A stretch of DNA of 39,704 nt from Candidatus Avispirillum faecium. GTDB taxonomy: Bacteria; Bacillota; Clostridia; Oscillospirales; CAG-272. Shown here one piece after another: positions 18,472 through 25,501 of the stretch (its first letter is position 1; each line of letters starts with the position of its first letter). The translations under genes and the position numbers were made by a program. Under the pieces are notes generated by a model that saw only the letters and a list, made by a program, of their open reading frames with translations, did no database searches and was not told the DNA's origin. The stretch spans positions 1 to 39,704 of the forward strand of contig CAJFOI010000015.1 of NCBI GenBank assembly GCA_904396155.1, written 5' to 3'.

Positions 18472-18950
18472 CTCCCCTATAGTGCATTTCCGCAGGAGAT
18501 GGCGGGGTGGTGACTTGCCGAAGACAAGGCGGAGGGGTTGTGAAGAGACAATCCCCCTGACTTCACTGCGTGAAGCCATCCCCCTTTACACAAGGGGGAC
18601 TTCTTGTTTTGTGCATCTTACAAAAGAACACTCTCTTCAGCCCCTTGTCAAAAGGCCTCATTTGAGAAAAAATCCTCCCCTATAGTGCATTTCTGCAGGA
18701 GATGGCGGGGTGGTGGCTTGCCGGAGACAAGGCGGAGGGGTTGCGAAGAGACAATCCCCCTGACTTCACTGCGTGAAGCCATCCCCCTTTACACAAGGGG
18801 GACTTCTTGTTTTGTGCATCTTACAAAAGACCGCTCTCTTCAGCCCCTTGCCAAGAGGCTTCATTTGTGAAAAAAGCCTCCTCTGTAGTGTATCTCCGCA
18901 GGAGATGCCGGGGTGGTGGGTTTGCTTTGCAAACCCGGAGGGGTTGTATT
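18472..18950. repeat. Tandem repeat, 203-base period, 2.3 copies, made of hairpin-repeat units
   Basis: Copies start at 18472, 18675 and 18878 (CTCCCCTATAGTGCAT or its variant), exactly 203 bases apart. Copies 1 and 2 are nearly identical; copy 3 is partial and diverged, its stem changed to GTTTGCTTTGCAAAC. Each full copy holds a CTTGCC-type stem with GGAGGGGTTG, then ACAATCCCCC with CTTCACTGCGTGAAG and CCCCCTTTACACAAGGGGG, then a unique-looking stretch of about 75 bases (CTTCTTGTTTTGTGCATCTT onward). Open frames across it are repeat translations. 18951-19011 holds nothing else I can support. Confidence 0.9.
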
Positions 18951-19011
18951 GGATAAATAAATTTCTTCACGCGAGGGGCCTTTAGTCCTAAGCCTCTCTG
19001 CGAAACCTTTT

Positions 19012-19512
19012 TTATAAGTAAATGGAAATTCCCATCCATGTCCAGGTTCCTATCAGTAGAGCAAGCAAAACCCCTTCCGACATGGAAACGCCGGCCAGAG
19101 GCAGGATCAGGAGGGCTCCCAGCAGGATAATCAAAGCGCCGGCGCCTTTTTGCACCGGTTTTCCAAGGGAGAAAATCATTGCTCCAAAGGTGCCGAATGT
19201 GAGAAAATAAAAGGCAGTAGAGAGAAAGCCTGCAAAGGCACCCGAATCTGTCAGACTCACAAGAAAGCCGCCCAGGAGGGAACAGAGCGCGCAAAGAAGA
19301 GAGAAAAACGTGGCCGCTCCCCGATGCTCGTAGGCAAAAACCCCCAGCCCGCCGATAAAGAAACACAGCATACACGCAGAAAGCAGTGCGCTGGAGGCGA
19401 CCGGCAGGCGCAGATAGACGCCGGTGATCTGCAAAATGCGCACAAGGACGCCGATGCTGATCAAAACGCGTCCCATGGTGCATCGGCTGCGGCTTTTTTT
19501 CTTTTTTTTCAT
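19012..19512 (-). CDS. Hypothetical multi-pass membrane protein
   Basis: This 166-residue protein starts with a very basic run (MKKKKKSRSR) followed by about five hydrophobic segments (roughly residues 14-35, 41-60, 66-87, 92-112 and 122-165, the last probably two helices). I do not recognise a family, and no catalytic motifs are seen. It begins 6 bases after the stop of the CmpB-like membrane protein gene and is almost certainly co-transcribed with it. The 3' end abuts the tandem repeat region. Confidence 0.65.
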   Translation of the reverse strand: MKKKKKSRSRCTMGRVLISIGVLVRILQITGVYLRLPVASSALLSACMLCFFIGGLGVFAYEHRGAATFFSLLCALCSLLGGFLVSLTDSGAFAGFLSTAFYFLTFGTFGAMIFSLGKPVQKGAGALIILLGALLILPLAGVSMSEGVLLALLIGTWTWMGISIYL

Positions 19513-19518
19513 ACAATA

Positions 19519-20382
19519 TCAGTCCTTTTTCTTTTTGCTGTGCTGCGTTTTGCTGCGGATTGCTTCTAAATGAGAAAGGTTTCTTCGCGGTTTCATATGG
19601 GGAAACGCGTTGATCAGCCGCCGCTGAAAAATGCTGCTTTTTTGCGCAATTTTCTCGTATTCTTCTTTTTCTTCCCCGGGAGCATCTCCGGATAGATCTT
19701 CGCTTGTCCGGCCGCGGTCCCATTTTTCCTTCAGACGGTTTTTTCCGTCGGAGATCCGGTCGCCCACTCCTTCACAAAATTCCGCCGCACTTTGCACGGT
19801 GCGGGTCATCTTGTCGGTAAATTTTTGGGAATATCCCTCCAGTTTTTTTGCCAGCCGGTCCATGCGCTCCAGCCGTTTGTTCAGTCCCAGCGCTGTAAGG
19901 ATGGAAAGCACTGCGTCTGCCGCAAGGATAATGCCAAGGAGAACGGCGAGGAGCGTTCCTACAGAATATGGAATCCAGTCGATCAATTTGTCGGTGAACG
20001 GAAAGATCAGTTTTACTACGGCAACACAGGCAAAGCCCCACAAGAGAGAAAAGGGTACACAGATGTACCCGCCGATGTTCAGCGGGAAATCGGAGTAGTC
20101 CCACCACTTGTTGTGGAACAGCTTGTCCATGGCAAATCCGGTGATAAGCTCGATGCCGGAAGTGACCAGAACGGAGCCGATCCAGAGTACGATGAGGTTT
20201 TTGCTGAAGGGGACCGACAGCAGGTAAATCAGCCCTACGCCAAATCCGTAAATTGGACAAAAGGGGCCCAGCAGAAACCCGCGGTTTACAAATTTCTTGG
20301 TGACTACGGCGGCGTATCCTACCTCTGCGCACCAGCCGATGAAGGAAAACAGATAAAAATACCAGACAAAATGGTAAAACAT
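19519..20382 (-). CDS. CmpB-type putative ABC-transporter type IV family membrane protein
   Basis: The N-terminal 150 residues have the pattern of the family labelled putative ABC transporter permease/CmpB (FSFIGWCAEVGYAA, NRGFLLGPFCPIYGFG, ITGFAMDKLFHNKWWDYSDF), with about five membrane helices. The C-terminal third is a charged, probably coiled cytoplasmic tail. Transport activity is a family label, not shown by the sequence. The start is taken at ATG 20382 (MFYHFVWYFYLF), 287 residues, with a GAGGG site upstream; the frame opens earlier at 20445, but that part overlaps the promoter at 20437-20465. Confidence 0.82.
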   Translation of the reverse strand: MFYHFVWYFYLFSFIGWCAEVGYAAVVTKKFVNRGFLLGPFCPIYGFGVGLIYLLSVPFSKNLIVLWIGSVLVTSGIELITGFAMDKLFHNKWWDYSDFPLNIGGYICVPFSLLWGFACVAVVKLIFPFTDKLIDWIPYSVGTLLAVLLGIILAADAVLSILTALGLNKRLERMDRLAKKLEGYSQKFTDKMTRTVQSAAEFCEGVGDRISDGKNRLKEKWDRGRTSEDLSGDAPGEEKEEYEKIAQKSSIFQRRLINAFPHMKPRRNLSHLEAIRSKTQHSKKKKD

Positions 20383-20436
20383 GAGGTGCCCTCTTTCTTT
20401 TTGTCTATAGGATCGCGACGGATATGTACATGAAAC

Positions 20437-20465
20437 AGTATACATGATAAATGCAGATTCGTCAA
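20437..20465 (-). promoter_or_regulatory. SigA-type promoter for the CmpB-like gene pair
   Basis: On the minus strand TTGACG (20460-20465) and TATACT (20437-20442) are 17 bases apart, about 55 bases upstream of ATG 20382. Confidence 0.8.
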
Positions 20466-20469
20466 TCCG

Positions 20470-20498
20470 TTGACAGAAAACTGCTCCTGTGGTATCCT
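20470..20498 (+). promoter_or_regulatory. SigA-type promoter for the tcdA-like gene
   Basis: TTGACA (20470-20475) and TATCCT (20493-20498) with a 17-base spacer and a TGG extended -10. It is back to back with the minus-strand promoter, the two -35 boxes 4 bases apart. Confidence 0.75.
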
Positions 20499-20534
20499 AT
20501 TGACAGAGAAAACATAGATTTTTGAGGATTTCAG

Positions 20535-21230
20535 ATGAAAGAAGAACATGGGCGCACGGCTCTTTTGTTTGGTGCTGCGGTGGAACGATTGTATACCTGC
20601 AGAGTCGCTGTGTTTGGGCTCGGCGGCGTGGGCGGCGCGGCGGCGGAGGCGCTGGCCCGCAGCGGCGTAGGGAGTATGGACCTCATTGACGCCGATACGG
20701 TCAGCCTTTCCAACATCAACCGGCAGATCATTGCCCTGCACAGCACGGTGGGCATGTATAAAACAGATGTAATGGCTTCTCGGATCCGGGACATCGATCC
20801 GGACATCCAGGTGCGGTGTCACCGCCTGTTTTACCTGCCGGAGACCTGTGGAAACTTTGATTTTTCTGTATATGATTATGTGGTGGACGCGGTGGACACT
20901 GTCAGCGCCAAGCTGTCTATTATCGAGCGGGCAAAGGCAGCGGGCGTGCCCGTGATCTCCTCCATGGGGACGGGCAATAAAAAGGATCCGTCTGCCTTTC
21001 AGGTTGCAGATATTTCCAAAACATCGGTGTGTCCCCTGGCCAGGGTCATGCGCATCGAGCTGCGCCGGCGGGGGATCTCCGGTGTCAAGGTGGTCTATTC
21101 AAAAGAACCGCCGTTCAAGTCAGATCAAGACGGCGACAGCCGCGTGCCGGGCAGCTGTGCCTTTGTGCCGCCTGCCGCGGGCCTGCTGCTGGCGGGAGAG
21201 GTAGTGCGGGATTTAATAGAACGTGGATAA
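20535..21230 (+). CDS. tcdA: ThiF/E1-like protein, probable tRNA threonylcarbamoyladenosine dehydratase
   Basis: This 231-residue protein is a ThiF/MoeB-family ATP-dependent enzyme of the TcdA (CsdL/YgdL) type, which cyclises t6A37 in tRNA. It shows the Rossmann nucleotide loop VFGLGGVGGAAAEALARSG (about residues 26-44), the DADTVSLSNINRQ adenylation block and VVDAVDTVSAK. ISSMGTGNKKDPSAFQVADI is typical of TcdA. It lacks a rhodanese or long C-terminal domain, which argues against MoeB or ThiF. It lies 50 bases before rarA in the same direction and is probably co-transcribed. Confidence 0.87.
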   Translation: MKEEHGRTALLFGAAVERLYTCRVAVFGLGGVGGAAAEALARSGVGSMDLIDADTVSLSNINRQIIALHSTVGMYKTDVMASRIRDIDPDIQVRCHRLFYLPETCGNFDFSVYDYVVDAVDTVSAKLSIIERAKAAGVPVISSMGTGNKKDPSAFQVADISKTSVCPLARVMRIELRRRGISGVKVVYSKEPPFKSDQDGDSRVPGSCAFVPPAAGLLLAGEVVRDLIERG

Positions 21231-21280
21231 ACCGATGCGCACTTTTGCGCGGCCGCCTTCTGCGGCAGAATGGAGATAGG

Positions 21281-22507
21281 ATGGCAAAACGGACACCGGC
21301 CGCAGATCGGCTGCGGCCTTCAGATTTTGATCAGGTTGCGGGACAGCAGCACCTGGTCGGTGAAAAGGGAATTTTACGCCGCCTTTTGGAAAGCGGCCAT
21401 TTGGGAAGCATGATTTTTTTTGGTCCTCCCGGTACGGGAAAGACCACCTGCGCCTCTATTATTGCACAAAAATCCGGCATGGAACTGCGGCGGCTGAACG
21501 CTACCACGGCCTCTCTTTCCGATGTAAAAGCAGTGGCGGCGGAGACAGAAGGCCTGCTGGGACAAAGGGGGATTTTGCTGTATCTGGACGAGATCCAGTA
21601 TTTCAACAAAAAACAGCAGCAGTCGCTGCTGGAGTATATTGAAGACGGCCGCATTACCCTGATCGCCTCTACCACGGAAAATCCTTACTATTATATTTAC
21701 GATGCACTTTTGTCCCGATGCTCTGTCTTTGAATTTCGTCCCGTGTCGAGCGAGGACGTGTTCCTTCATTTGCAGCGCGTTGCCGCGGAGCTTTGCCCAA
21801 ACGGCGCCGAGGAGGGGGCGCTTCGATACGTGGCTTCTGCCTGCGGCGGGGATGTCCGCCGGGCGCTGACCATGCTGGAATGTGCAGGCGCGGCGTCGGA
21901 AGGGGCGGTGACGGAGGCGTTTGTCCGGTCCATGACGCCTTCTGTGATGGCGGGGAGCTTCGATCGGGACGGGGATGTCCATTATGATCTGTTGTCTGCC
22001 CTTCAGAAATCGATTCGGGGATCCGATCCGGATGCGGCGGTGTTTTATCTGGCCAGGCTTTTGGAAGGCGGAGACTTGCTTTCCCCCTGCCGGCGGCTGA
22101 TGGTAATTGCCAGCGAAGACATCGGCGCAGCTTATCCCATGGCGGCGGTGATCACCCGTGCCTGTGTGGAAAGCGCCAGAGAATTGGGACTGCCGGAGGC
22201 GCGGATCCCGCTGGCCAATGCTGCGGTGATGCTTGCCACTGCACCCAAATCCAACACGGCTTATGTGGCGCTGGATGCCGCTGCAGCAGATGTGCGTGCG
22301 GGGCGGGGCAGAATGGTGCCGAACCATTTGCGCAGCCCCAAGTTTGCGGGGTACATTTATCCCCACGACTGTCCCGGCCGGTGGGTGGACCAGCAGTATT
22401 TGCCGGAGGATTTGAAGGGGCGCCATTACTATCAGTTCGGTGACAATAAGACGGAGCAGGCCGCTGCGGCATATTGGGAAAAGATAAAGGGAAAGGCGCA
22501 GAAATAA
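21281..22507 (+). CDS. rarA: Replication-associated recombination protein A (RarA/MgsA) AAA+ ATPase
   Basis: This 408-residue AAA+ ATPase is RarA, related to clamp-loader and RuvB proteins and acting at stalled replication forks. The N-terminal block LRPSDFDQVAGQQHLVGEKG, Walker A FFGPPGTGKTTCA, Walker B LYLDEIQYFNKKQQQSLL, the sensor block STTENPYYYIYDALLSRC and the C-terminal helical domain with NAAVMLATAPKSNTAYVALD are all present. The start at 21281 (MAKRTPAADRLRP) has a GGAG site; the frame opens upstream inside the tcdA-like gene, but the family starts here. The first candidate terminator is the repeat hairpin at 22814-22840. Confidence 0.94.
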   Translation: MAKRTPAADRLRPSDFDQVAGQQHLVGEKGILRRLLESGHLGSMIFFGPPGTGKTTCASIIAQKSGMELRRLNATTASLSDVKAVAAETEGLLGQRGILLYLDEIQYFNKKQQQSLLEYIEDGRITLIASTTENPYYYIYDALLSRCSVFEFRPVSSEDVFLHLQRVAAELCPNGAEEGALRYVASACGGDVRRALTMLECAGAASEGAVTEAFVRSMTPSVMAGSFDRDGDVHYDLLSALQKSIRGSDPDAAVFYLARLLEGGDLLSPCRRLMVIASEDIGAAYPMAAVITRACVESARELGLPEARIPLANAAVMLATAPKSNTAYVALDAAAADVRAGRGRMVPNHLRSPKFAGYIYPHDCPGRWVDQQYLPEDLKGRHYYQFGDNKTEQAAAAYWEKIKGKAQK

Positions 22508-22540
22508 AGTTATGGTTTACAGTATTTGCAAATGCTTCAG

Positions 22541-22729
22541 TCAGGCCATGCAGTCGGCCTTGCTCTGCTCATATACACTTTGAATATCTATACTGACTTT
22601 TTGATTTTGTGTTTCCTTTAATCGAAAGACCAGGACTTTGTTGTCTTCTCCCGGCTTTTTTATAATTTCGTTTATTAAATAAAAATAATTGCGGCAGCCT
22701 GTGATGCGACCTTTGAAGCGAATTTTATA
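22541..22729 (-). pseudogene. Possible C-terminal gene remnant
   Basis: A 62-codon open frame ends in TGA at 22541-22543 and is closed upstream by TAG at 22730-22732; it has no ATG, GTG or TTG upstream of its last residues. The translation looks protein-like (PGEDNKVLVFRLKETQ, then KVSIDIQSVYEQSKAD) and the region is AT-rich, unlike the repeats next to it. It may be the tail of a gene destroyed by rearrangement, or a chance open frame. I recognise no family. Confidence 0.3.
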
Positions 22730-22760
22730 CTAAACGATACTGGTAAAGTAATATAAGCAA

Positions 22761-22935
22761 AACTCGGAGGGATTGGCAATACAATCCCCCAGTTTTCGCA
22801 TAAGCGAAAACAGCCCCCTTTACACAAGGGGGCCTTTTTTTCACTCAAAGCCTCCCCTGTGCAAGGGGAGGTGGTTTGCCGAAGGCAAGACAGAGGGGTT
22901 GTTATAAACAATCCCTCTGTCAACTTTGTTAACAT
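22761..22935. repeat. Interspersed hairpin repeats between rarA and the carboxypeptidase gene
   Basis: The first unit has ACAATCCCCC (22781-22790), the palindrome GTTTTCGCATAAGCGAAAAC (22792-22811), then CCCCCTT and AAGGGGG (22814-22830) followed by CC and TTTTTTT, a good terminator for rarA. The second is a CCTCCCC/GGGGAGG unit with TTTGCCGAAGGCAAG and AGAGGGGTTGT, then ACAATCCCTC with TCAACTTTGTTAA. The second unit runs up to about 25 bases from the carboxypeptidase stop codon. Confidence 0.85.
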
Positions 22936-22961
22936 GCCTCCGGAGTTGCCGAAGATGGTAC

Positions 22962-24266
22962 TTACGGCTTGTATTTTGCATACGTATTGATCGCATCAAA
23001 GATCGGCTTGTATTCCGACCATCCATAGGCGGTCACAAGGACAAAACGAGGCCGGGTGTAGGGCGCATTTTCTTCTGTGCAGGGTGCGGCAAAAGTCGCC
23101 AGACAGTGACGCGCTTCCAGGGTATATCCGGTCTTTCCTCCCTGGATATACATTCCTTCCGCTTCGCTGCCTTCCATTTTGGAGTACAGCGTACTGTGCA
23201 GTTCCAACCCTTCGGGATTTTGCTCGGTGGGCGTGGTGGTGTACGTATATGTGCCCAGAATCTGCCGCAGCTCCGGGATGGAAATGGCATATTCCAATAT
23301 GATGGCTATTTCGTGGCAGGTCGAGTAATGGTTGTCGTCGTGCAGCCCGCTGGCGTTTACAAAATGGGTATTTTTCAGTCCCAGACGCTGTGCGGTCTCG
23401 TTCATCAGCTGTGCAAAGGCCGTTTCGCTGCCGGCAACGGTGAGCGCCAGCGCAGTCGTGGCGTCTGCACCGGAGGGCAGAGCGGTCCCGTAAAACAGGT
23501 CCCGGAAGGGAACGACCTCTCCCGGCTTGAAGCCTGCCACGGAGGCATTGGCTTCATAGAGTGCGTCGAAGATTTCCGCCGGAAAGGTATAGGTGGCATC
23601 CAGGTCCTCAATGTGTTCATATGCTACGATCAGCGTCATCAGCTTTGTCATGGATGCGGGATAGATGCGGCTGTCTCCATTCTTGGAGGCCACCACGGTG
23701 TTGCTCTCCAGGTCGATTAAAATGCCGTATTCGCTGTCAATCACCAGATCTTCCGTCGCGTCAGTATATGCGGCAAAGGTGGGAAGCGCGTTTTCTGGCT
23801 CTTCCTCTGCCGCGGGCTGTGCCGCATCTTCCTTCACGATTTTAGGCGGCGCCGTAGTGACGGCTCCGTCTGCCTCTCTGTTTGCGGCACAGGATTGCAC
23901 GCCGCTGATGATGATCGTCATGAGGATCAGTATTGCAAACAAGGTGGCCAGAATGAAATTCCGGGAGACGGTCCGCTTTTTCTTTTGGATCGGCATTTGC
24001 CTGTTTTGCGCCGGCCGGGTTTTGGGGTGCGATACACGCTGTACGGGTGCCCGCCTTTGCGCCGGATTTTTGGAAAGCGCGGGGATCCGCCTGGGCACGG
24101 GTGCTCCGCCGCCCAGCTGCTGCCGGTGAACGTGCAGGGGGGGCTTTTTCTGTGGGGGAGGGCTTGTCCTTTTTCTCTGCTGCGGAGGATGGGGCATTTT
24201 CTGCATTTGCATAGATCGGCCTTGGGCGGGCCGTCGTATATTTTGCCTGTTTTGCACCTGATCCAT
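22962..24266 (-). CDS. Membrane-anchored D-alanyl-D-alanine carboxypeptidase (S11 family)
   Basis: This 434-residue protein is an S11 (PBP5-like) carboxypeptidase that trims peptidoglycan stem peptides. SxxK is SMTK at 205-208 and the KTG triad is K378-T379-G380. The middle motif, usually SGN, is S265-G266-A267 here (LPSGADATTAL). Instead of a cleaved signal peptide it has about 100 cytoplasmic, Pro/Gln/Arg-rich residues, then a membrane helix at about 104-122, so the catalytic domain faces outside as a type II membrane protein. Strong GGAGG site before ATG 24266. The C-terminal amphipathic anchor of PBP5 is absent. Closely related to DacA-type enzymes. Confidence 0.88.
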   Translation of the reverse strand: MDQVQNRQNIRRPAQGRSMQMQKMPHPPQQRKRTSPPPQKKPPLHVHRQQLGGGAPVPRRIPALSKNPAQRRAPVQRVSHPKTRPAQNRQMPIQKKKRTVSRNFILATLFAILILMTIIISGVQSCAANREADGAVTTAPPKIVKEDAAQPAAEEEPENALPTFAAYTDATEDLVIDSEYGILIDLESNTVVASKNGDSRIYPASMTKLMTLIVAYEHIEDLDATYTFPAEIFDALYEANASVAGFKPGEVVPFRDLFYGTALPSGADATTALALTVAGSETAFAQLMNETAQRLGLKNTHFVNASGLHDDNHYSTCHEIAIILEYAISIPELRQILGTYTYTTTPTEQNPEGLELHSTLYSKMEGSEAEGMYIQGGKTGYTLEARHCLATFAAPCTEENAPYTRPRFVLVTAYGWSEYKPIFDAINTYAKYKP

Positions 24267-24305
24267 GGCCGATCCTCCTTGCAGCAGTTTTATGAGATAT
24301 GTTTT

Positions 24306-24334
24306 ATTTTACATGAAAATTGTCCCCGCGTCAA
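24306..24334 (-). promoter_or_regulatory. SigA-type promoter for the carboxypeptidase gene
   Basis: On the minus strand TTGACG (24329-24334) and TAAAAT (24306-24311) with a 17-base spacer, 39 bases upstream of the ATG. Confidence 0.78.
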
Positions 24335-24383
24335 CAGGGAGACGGCAAATAAATGGCGTTTTGGGAAATTCCCGTAAAAATCA

Positions 24384-24412
24384 TTGACAAACAAAGCAAA
24401 ATATGCTATCAT
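24384..24412 (+). promoter_or_regulatory. SigA-type promoter for the tRNA gene
   Basis: TTGACA (24384-24389) and TATCAT (24407-24412), 17-base spacer, with TGC before the -10. The tRNA begins 13 bases after the -10. Confidence 0.85.
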
Positions 24413-24424
24413 AAAAAAACTTGA

Positions 24425-24501
24425 GGGCCATTAGCTCAGTTGGTTAGAGCATCCGGCTCATAACCGGACGGTCCTAGGTTCGAGCCCTAGATGGCCCACC
24501 A
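24425..24501 (+). tRNA. tRNA with anticodon CAT, probably tRNA-Ile2 (lysidine type)
   Basis: The 77-base gene folds as a full cloverleaf: acceptor GGGCCAT/ATGGCCC (24425-24431, 24491-24497), D-arm GCTC/GAGC, anticodon stem TCCGG/CCGGA with loop CTCATAA, T-arm CTAGG/CCTAG, and an encoded CCA (24499-24501). Anticodon CAT could be elongator Met or Ile2. The C4-G69 and C5-G68 acceptor pairs match the features TilS reads in E. coli tRNA-Ile2 rather than tRNA-Met, so Ile2 is favoured. It is not an initiator, because its first acceptor pair is matched. Confidence 0.93.
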
Positions 24502-24502
24502 G

Positions 24503-24538
24503 AAGCCCTGTTTTCTGCAAGCGCAGAAAACAGGGCTT
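24503..24538 (+). terminator. Hairpin directly after the tRNA gene
   Basis: A perfect 16-base-pair stem (24503-24518 with 24523-24538, loop AAGC) starts 2 bases after the CCA. It lacks a T-run, so it may mark the 3' end for processing, with the next hairpin acting as terminator. Confidence 0.55.
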
Positions 24539-24550
24539 TGCAGAAAACAG

Positions 24551-24577
24551 AAAAAGAGGGCCCGCGGCCCTCTTTTT
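24551..24577. terminator. Bidirectional intrinsic terminator between the tRNA and the small Cys protein gene
   Basis: AAAAAGAGGGCC (24551-24562) pairs perfectly with GGCCCTCTTTTT (24566-24577). T-runs follow in both directions. It serves the tRNA on the plus strand and overlaps the stop codon of the minus-strand gene. Confidence 0.85.
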
Positions 24578-24779
24578 AATTTTGTTTTTCCACCATTTTG
24601 TATTCATCGTAAAATCTGTAGTAGGGGCAGGCGCTGTAGGGATGTTGCATGAAGCGGACCATTTCGTCCTCGTCCAGATGGAGATTGCACACCTCCATAT
24701 CGTACGTCTCATCGTAGTCGAAGTACATGCAGGAGCGGCAATCTGTCTGTTTTGATGTGTTTTTGTGAAGCTTATCCAT
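24576..24779 (-). CDS. Small four-cysteine protein (DUF6472-like)
   Basis: This 67-residue protein has the pattern CRSCMYFDYDE, then EVCNLHLDEDE, then SACPYYRFYDEY: four Cys residues (CxxC, C, C) spaced as in small zinc-binding or DUF6472-type proteins found widely in Clostridia. The function is unknown. It has its own promoter (24803-24831) and a GGGGG ribosome site, and ends in a shared terminator with the tRNA, so it is a free-standing gene and not an ORF artefact. The family label is from memory of the pattern and is not checked. Confidence 0.8.
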   Translation of the reverse strand: MDKLHKNTSKQTDCRSCMYFDYDETYDMEVCNLHLDEDEMVRFMQHPYSACPYYRFYDEYKMVEKQN

Positions 24780-24802
24780 GAAAGATCCCCCTTTCTTCTA
24801 TA

Positions 24803-24831
24803 AGTATATCACATATTGGTAAAAATATCAA
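24803..24831 (-). promoter_or_regulatory. SigA-type promoter for the small Cys protein
   Basis: On the minus strand TTGATA (24826-24831) and TATACT (24803-24808), 17-base spacer. Confidence 0.8.
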
Positions 24832-24839
24832 GAAAACAG

Positions 24840-24868
24840 TTGCAAAAAGCATCGGCTTTGGATACAAT
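24840..24868 (+). promoter_or_regulatory. SigA-type promoter for the flavin reductase-like gene
   Basis: TTGCAA (24840-24845) and TACAAT (24863-24868), 17-base spacer. It lies about 100 bases before the start codon at 24973; the leader between them shows no clear structure. Confidence 0.7.
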
Positions 24869-24972
24869 ACATATACAGAACCTTTTTCTCTCTTCGGGCA
24901 TAGGATGTAGAGAAAAGGGCGCGAGAATTTGCATATTTACAAGATATGATCGGAGAAGAAAGGGGATCTATA

Positions 24973-25479
24973 ATGGGATATATTGTAAAGACGCCGGAGG
25001 AAATACAGGGGAACGTGTTTTCCATGATTGGCAGCGACTGGATGCTGGTGACGGCACAGAACGGGGAAAAATACAATACAATGACGGCCAGCTGGGGCGG
25101 CATGGGCGTTTTATGGGGAAAGCCCGTAGCGTTTATCTTTATTCGTCCCCAGCGGTACACATACACTTTTTTGGAAAATACGGATCGGTTTACCCTTTCC
25201 TTTTTCGGAGGCGCCTGCCGGGATGCACTTGCGCTGTGCGGCAGGGTGAGCGGCAGAGATACGGACAAGATCCGGGAGGCGGGGCTTGTTCCGTTTTCTA
25301 CAAATGACGGGTACATGTCGTTTCGGGAGGCATCTGTGATATTGGAATGCAGGAAGCTTTATGCCGATTTTATCAAGGAAGAAAATATGCTGGATACATC
25401 CTTAATGGAGCATTACAAGGCAGGGGACTTTCACAAAATGTATATCGCGGAGATCACCCGCGGACTCATTCAGGAGTAA
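24973..25479 (+). CDS. Flavin reductase-like domain protein
   Basis: This 168-residue protein looks like a flavin reductase-like (FMN-binding split barrel) protein. The stretch WMLVTAQNGEKYNTMTASWG followed by GGMGVLWGKPVAFIFIRPQR is typical, as is RFTLSFFGG. Such proteins bind FMN and reduce flavins or other small substrates; the actual substrate is unknown. The ATG at 24973 has an AAGGGGATC site; the frame opens at 24946 without one. It lies 22 bases before the deacetylase gene and probably shares its transcript. Confidence 0.82.
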   Translation: MGYIVKTPEEIQGNVFSMIGSDWMLVTAQNGEKYNTMTASWGGMGVLWGKPVAFIFIRPQRYTYTFLENTDRFTLSFFGGACRDALALCGRVSGRDTDKIREAGLVPFSTNDGYMSFREASVILECRKLYADFIKEENMLDTSLMEHYKAGDFHKMYIAEITRGLIQE

Positions 25480-25501
25480 CATACATTCTGCGGAGGGAGA
25501 A

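Noticed and set aside
18472-18950. CRISPR array
   Set aside because: Repeat unit is 203 bases with hairpins and nearly identical copies; there are no short spacers and no cas genes.
18482-18985. Short open frames such as 18482-18685 and 18604-18870
   Set aside because: They translate the 203-base repeat and repeat the same peptide; there is no ribosome site or family.
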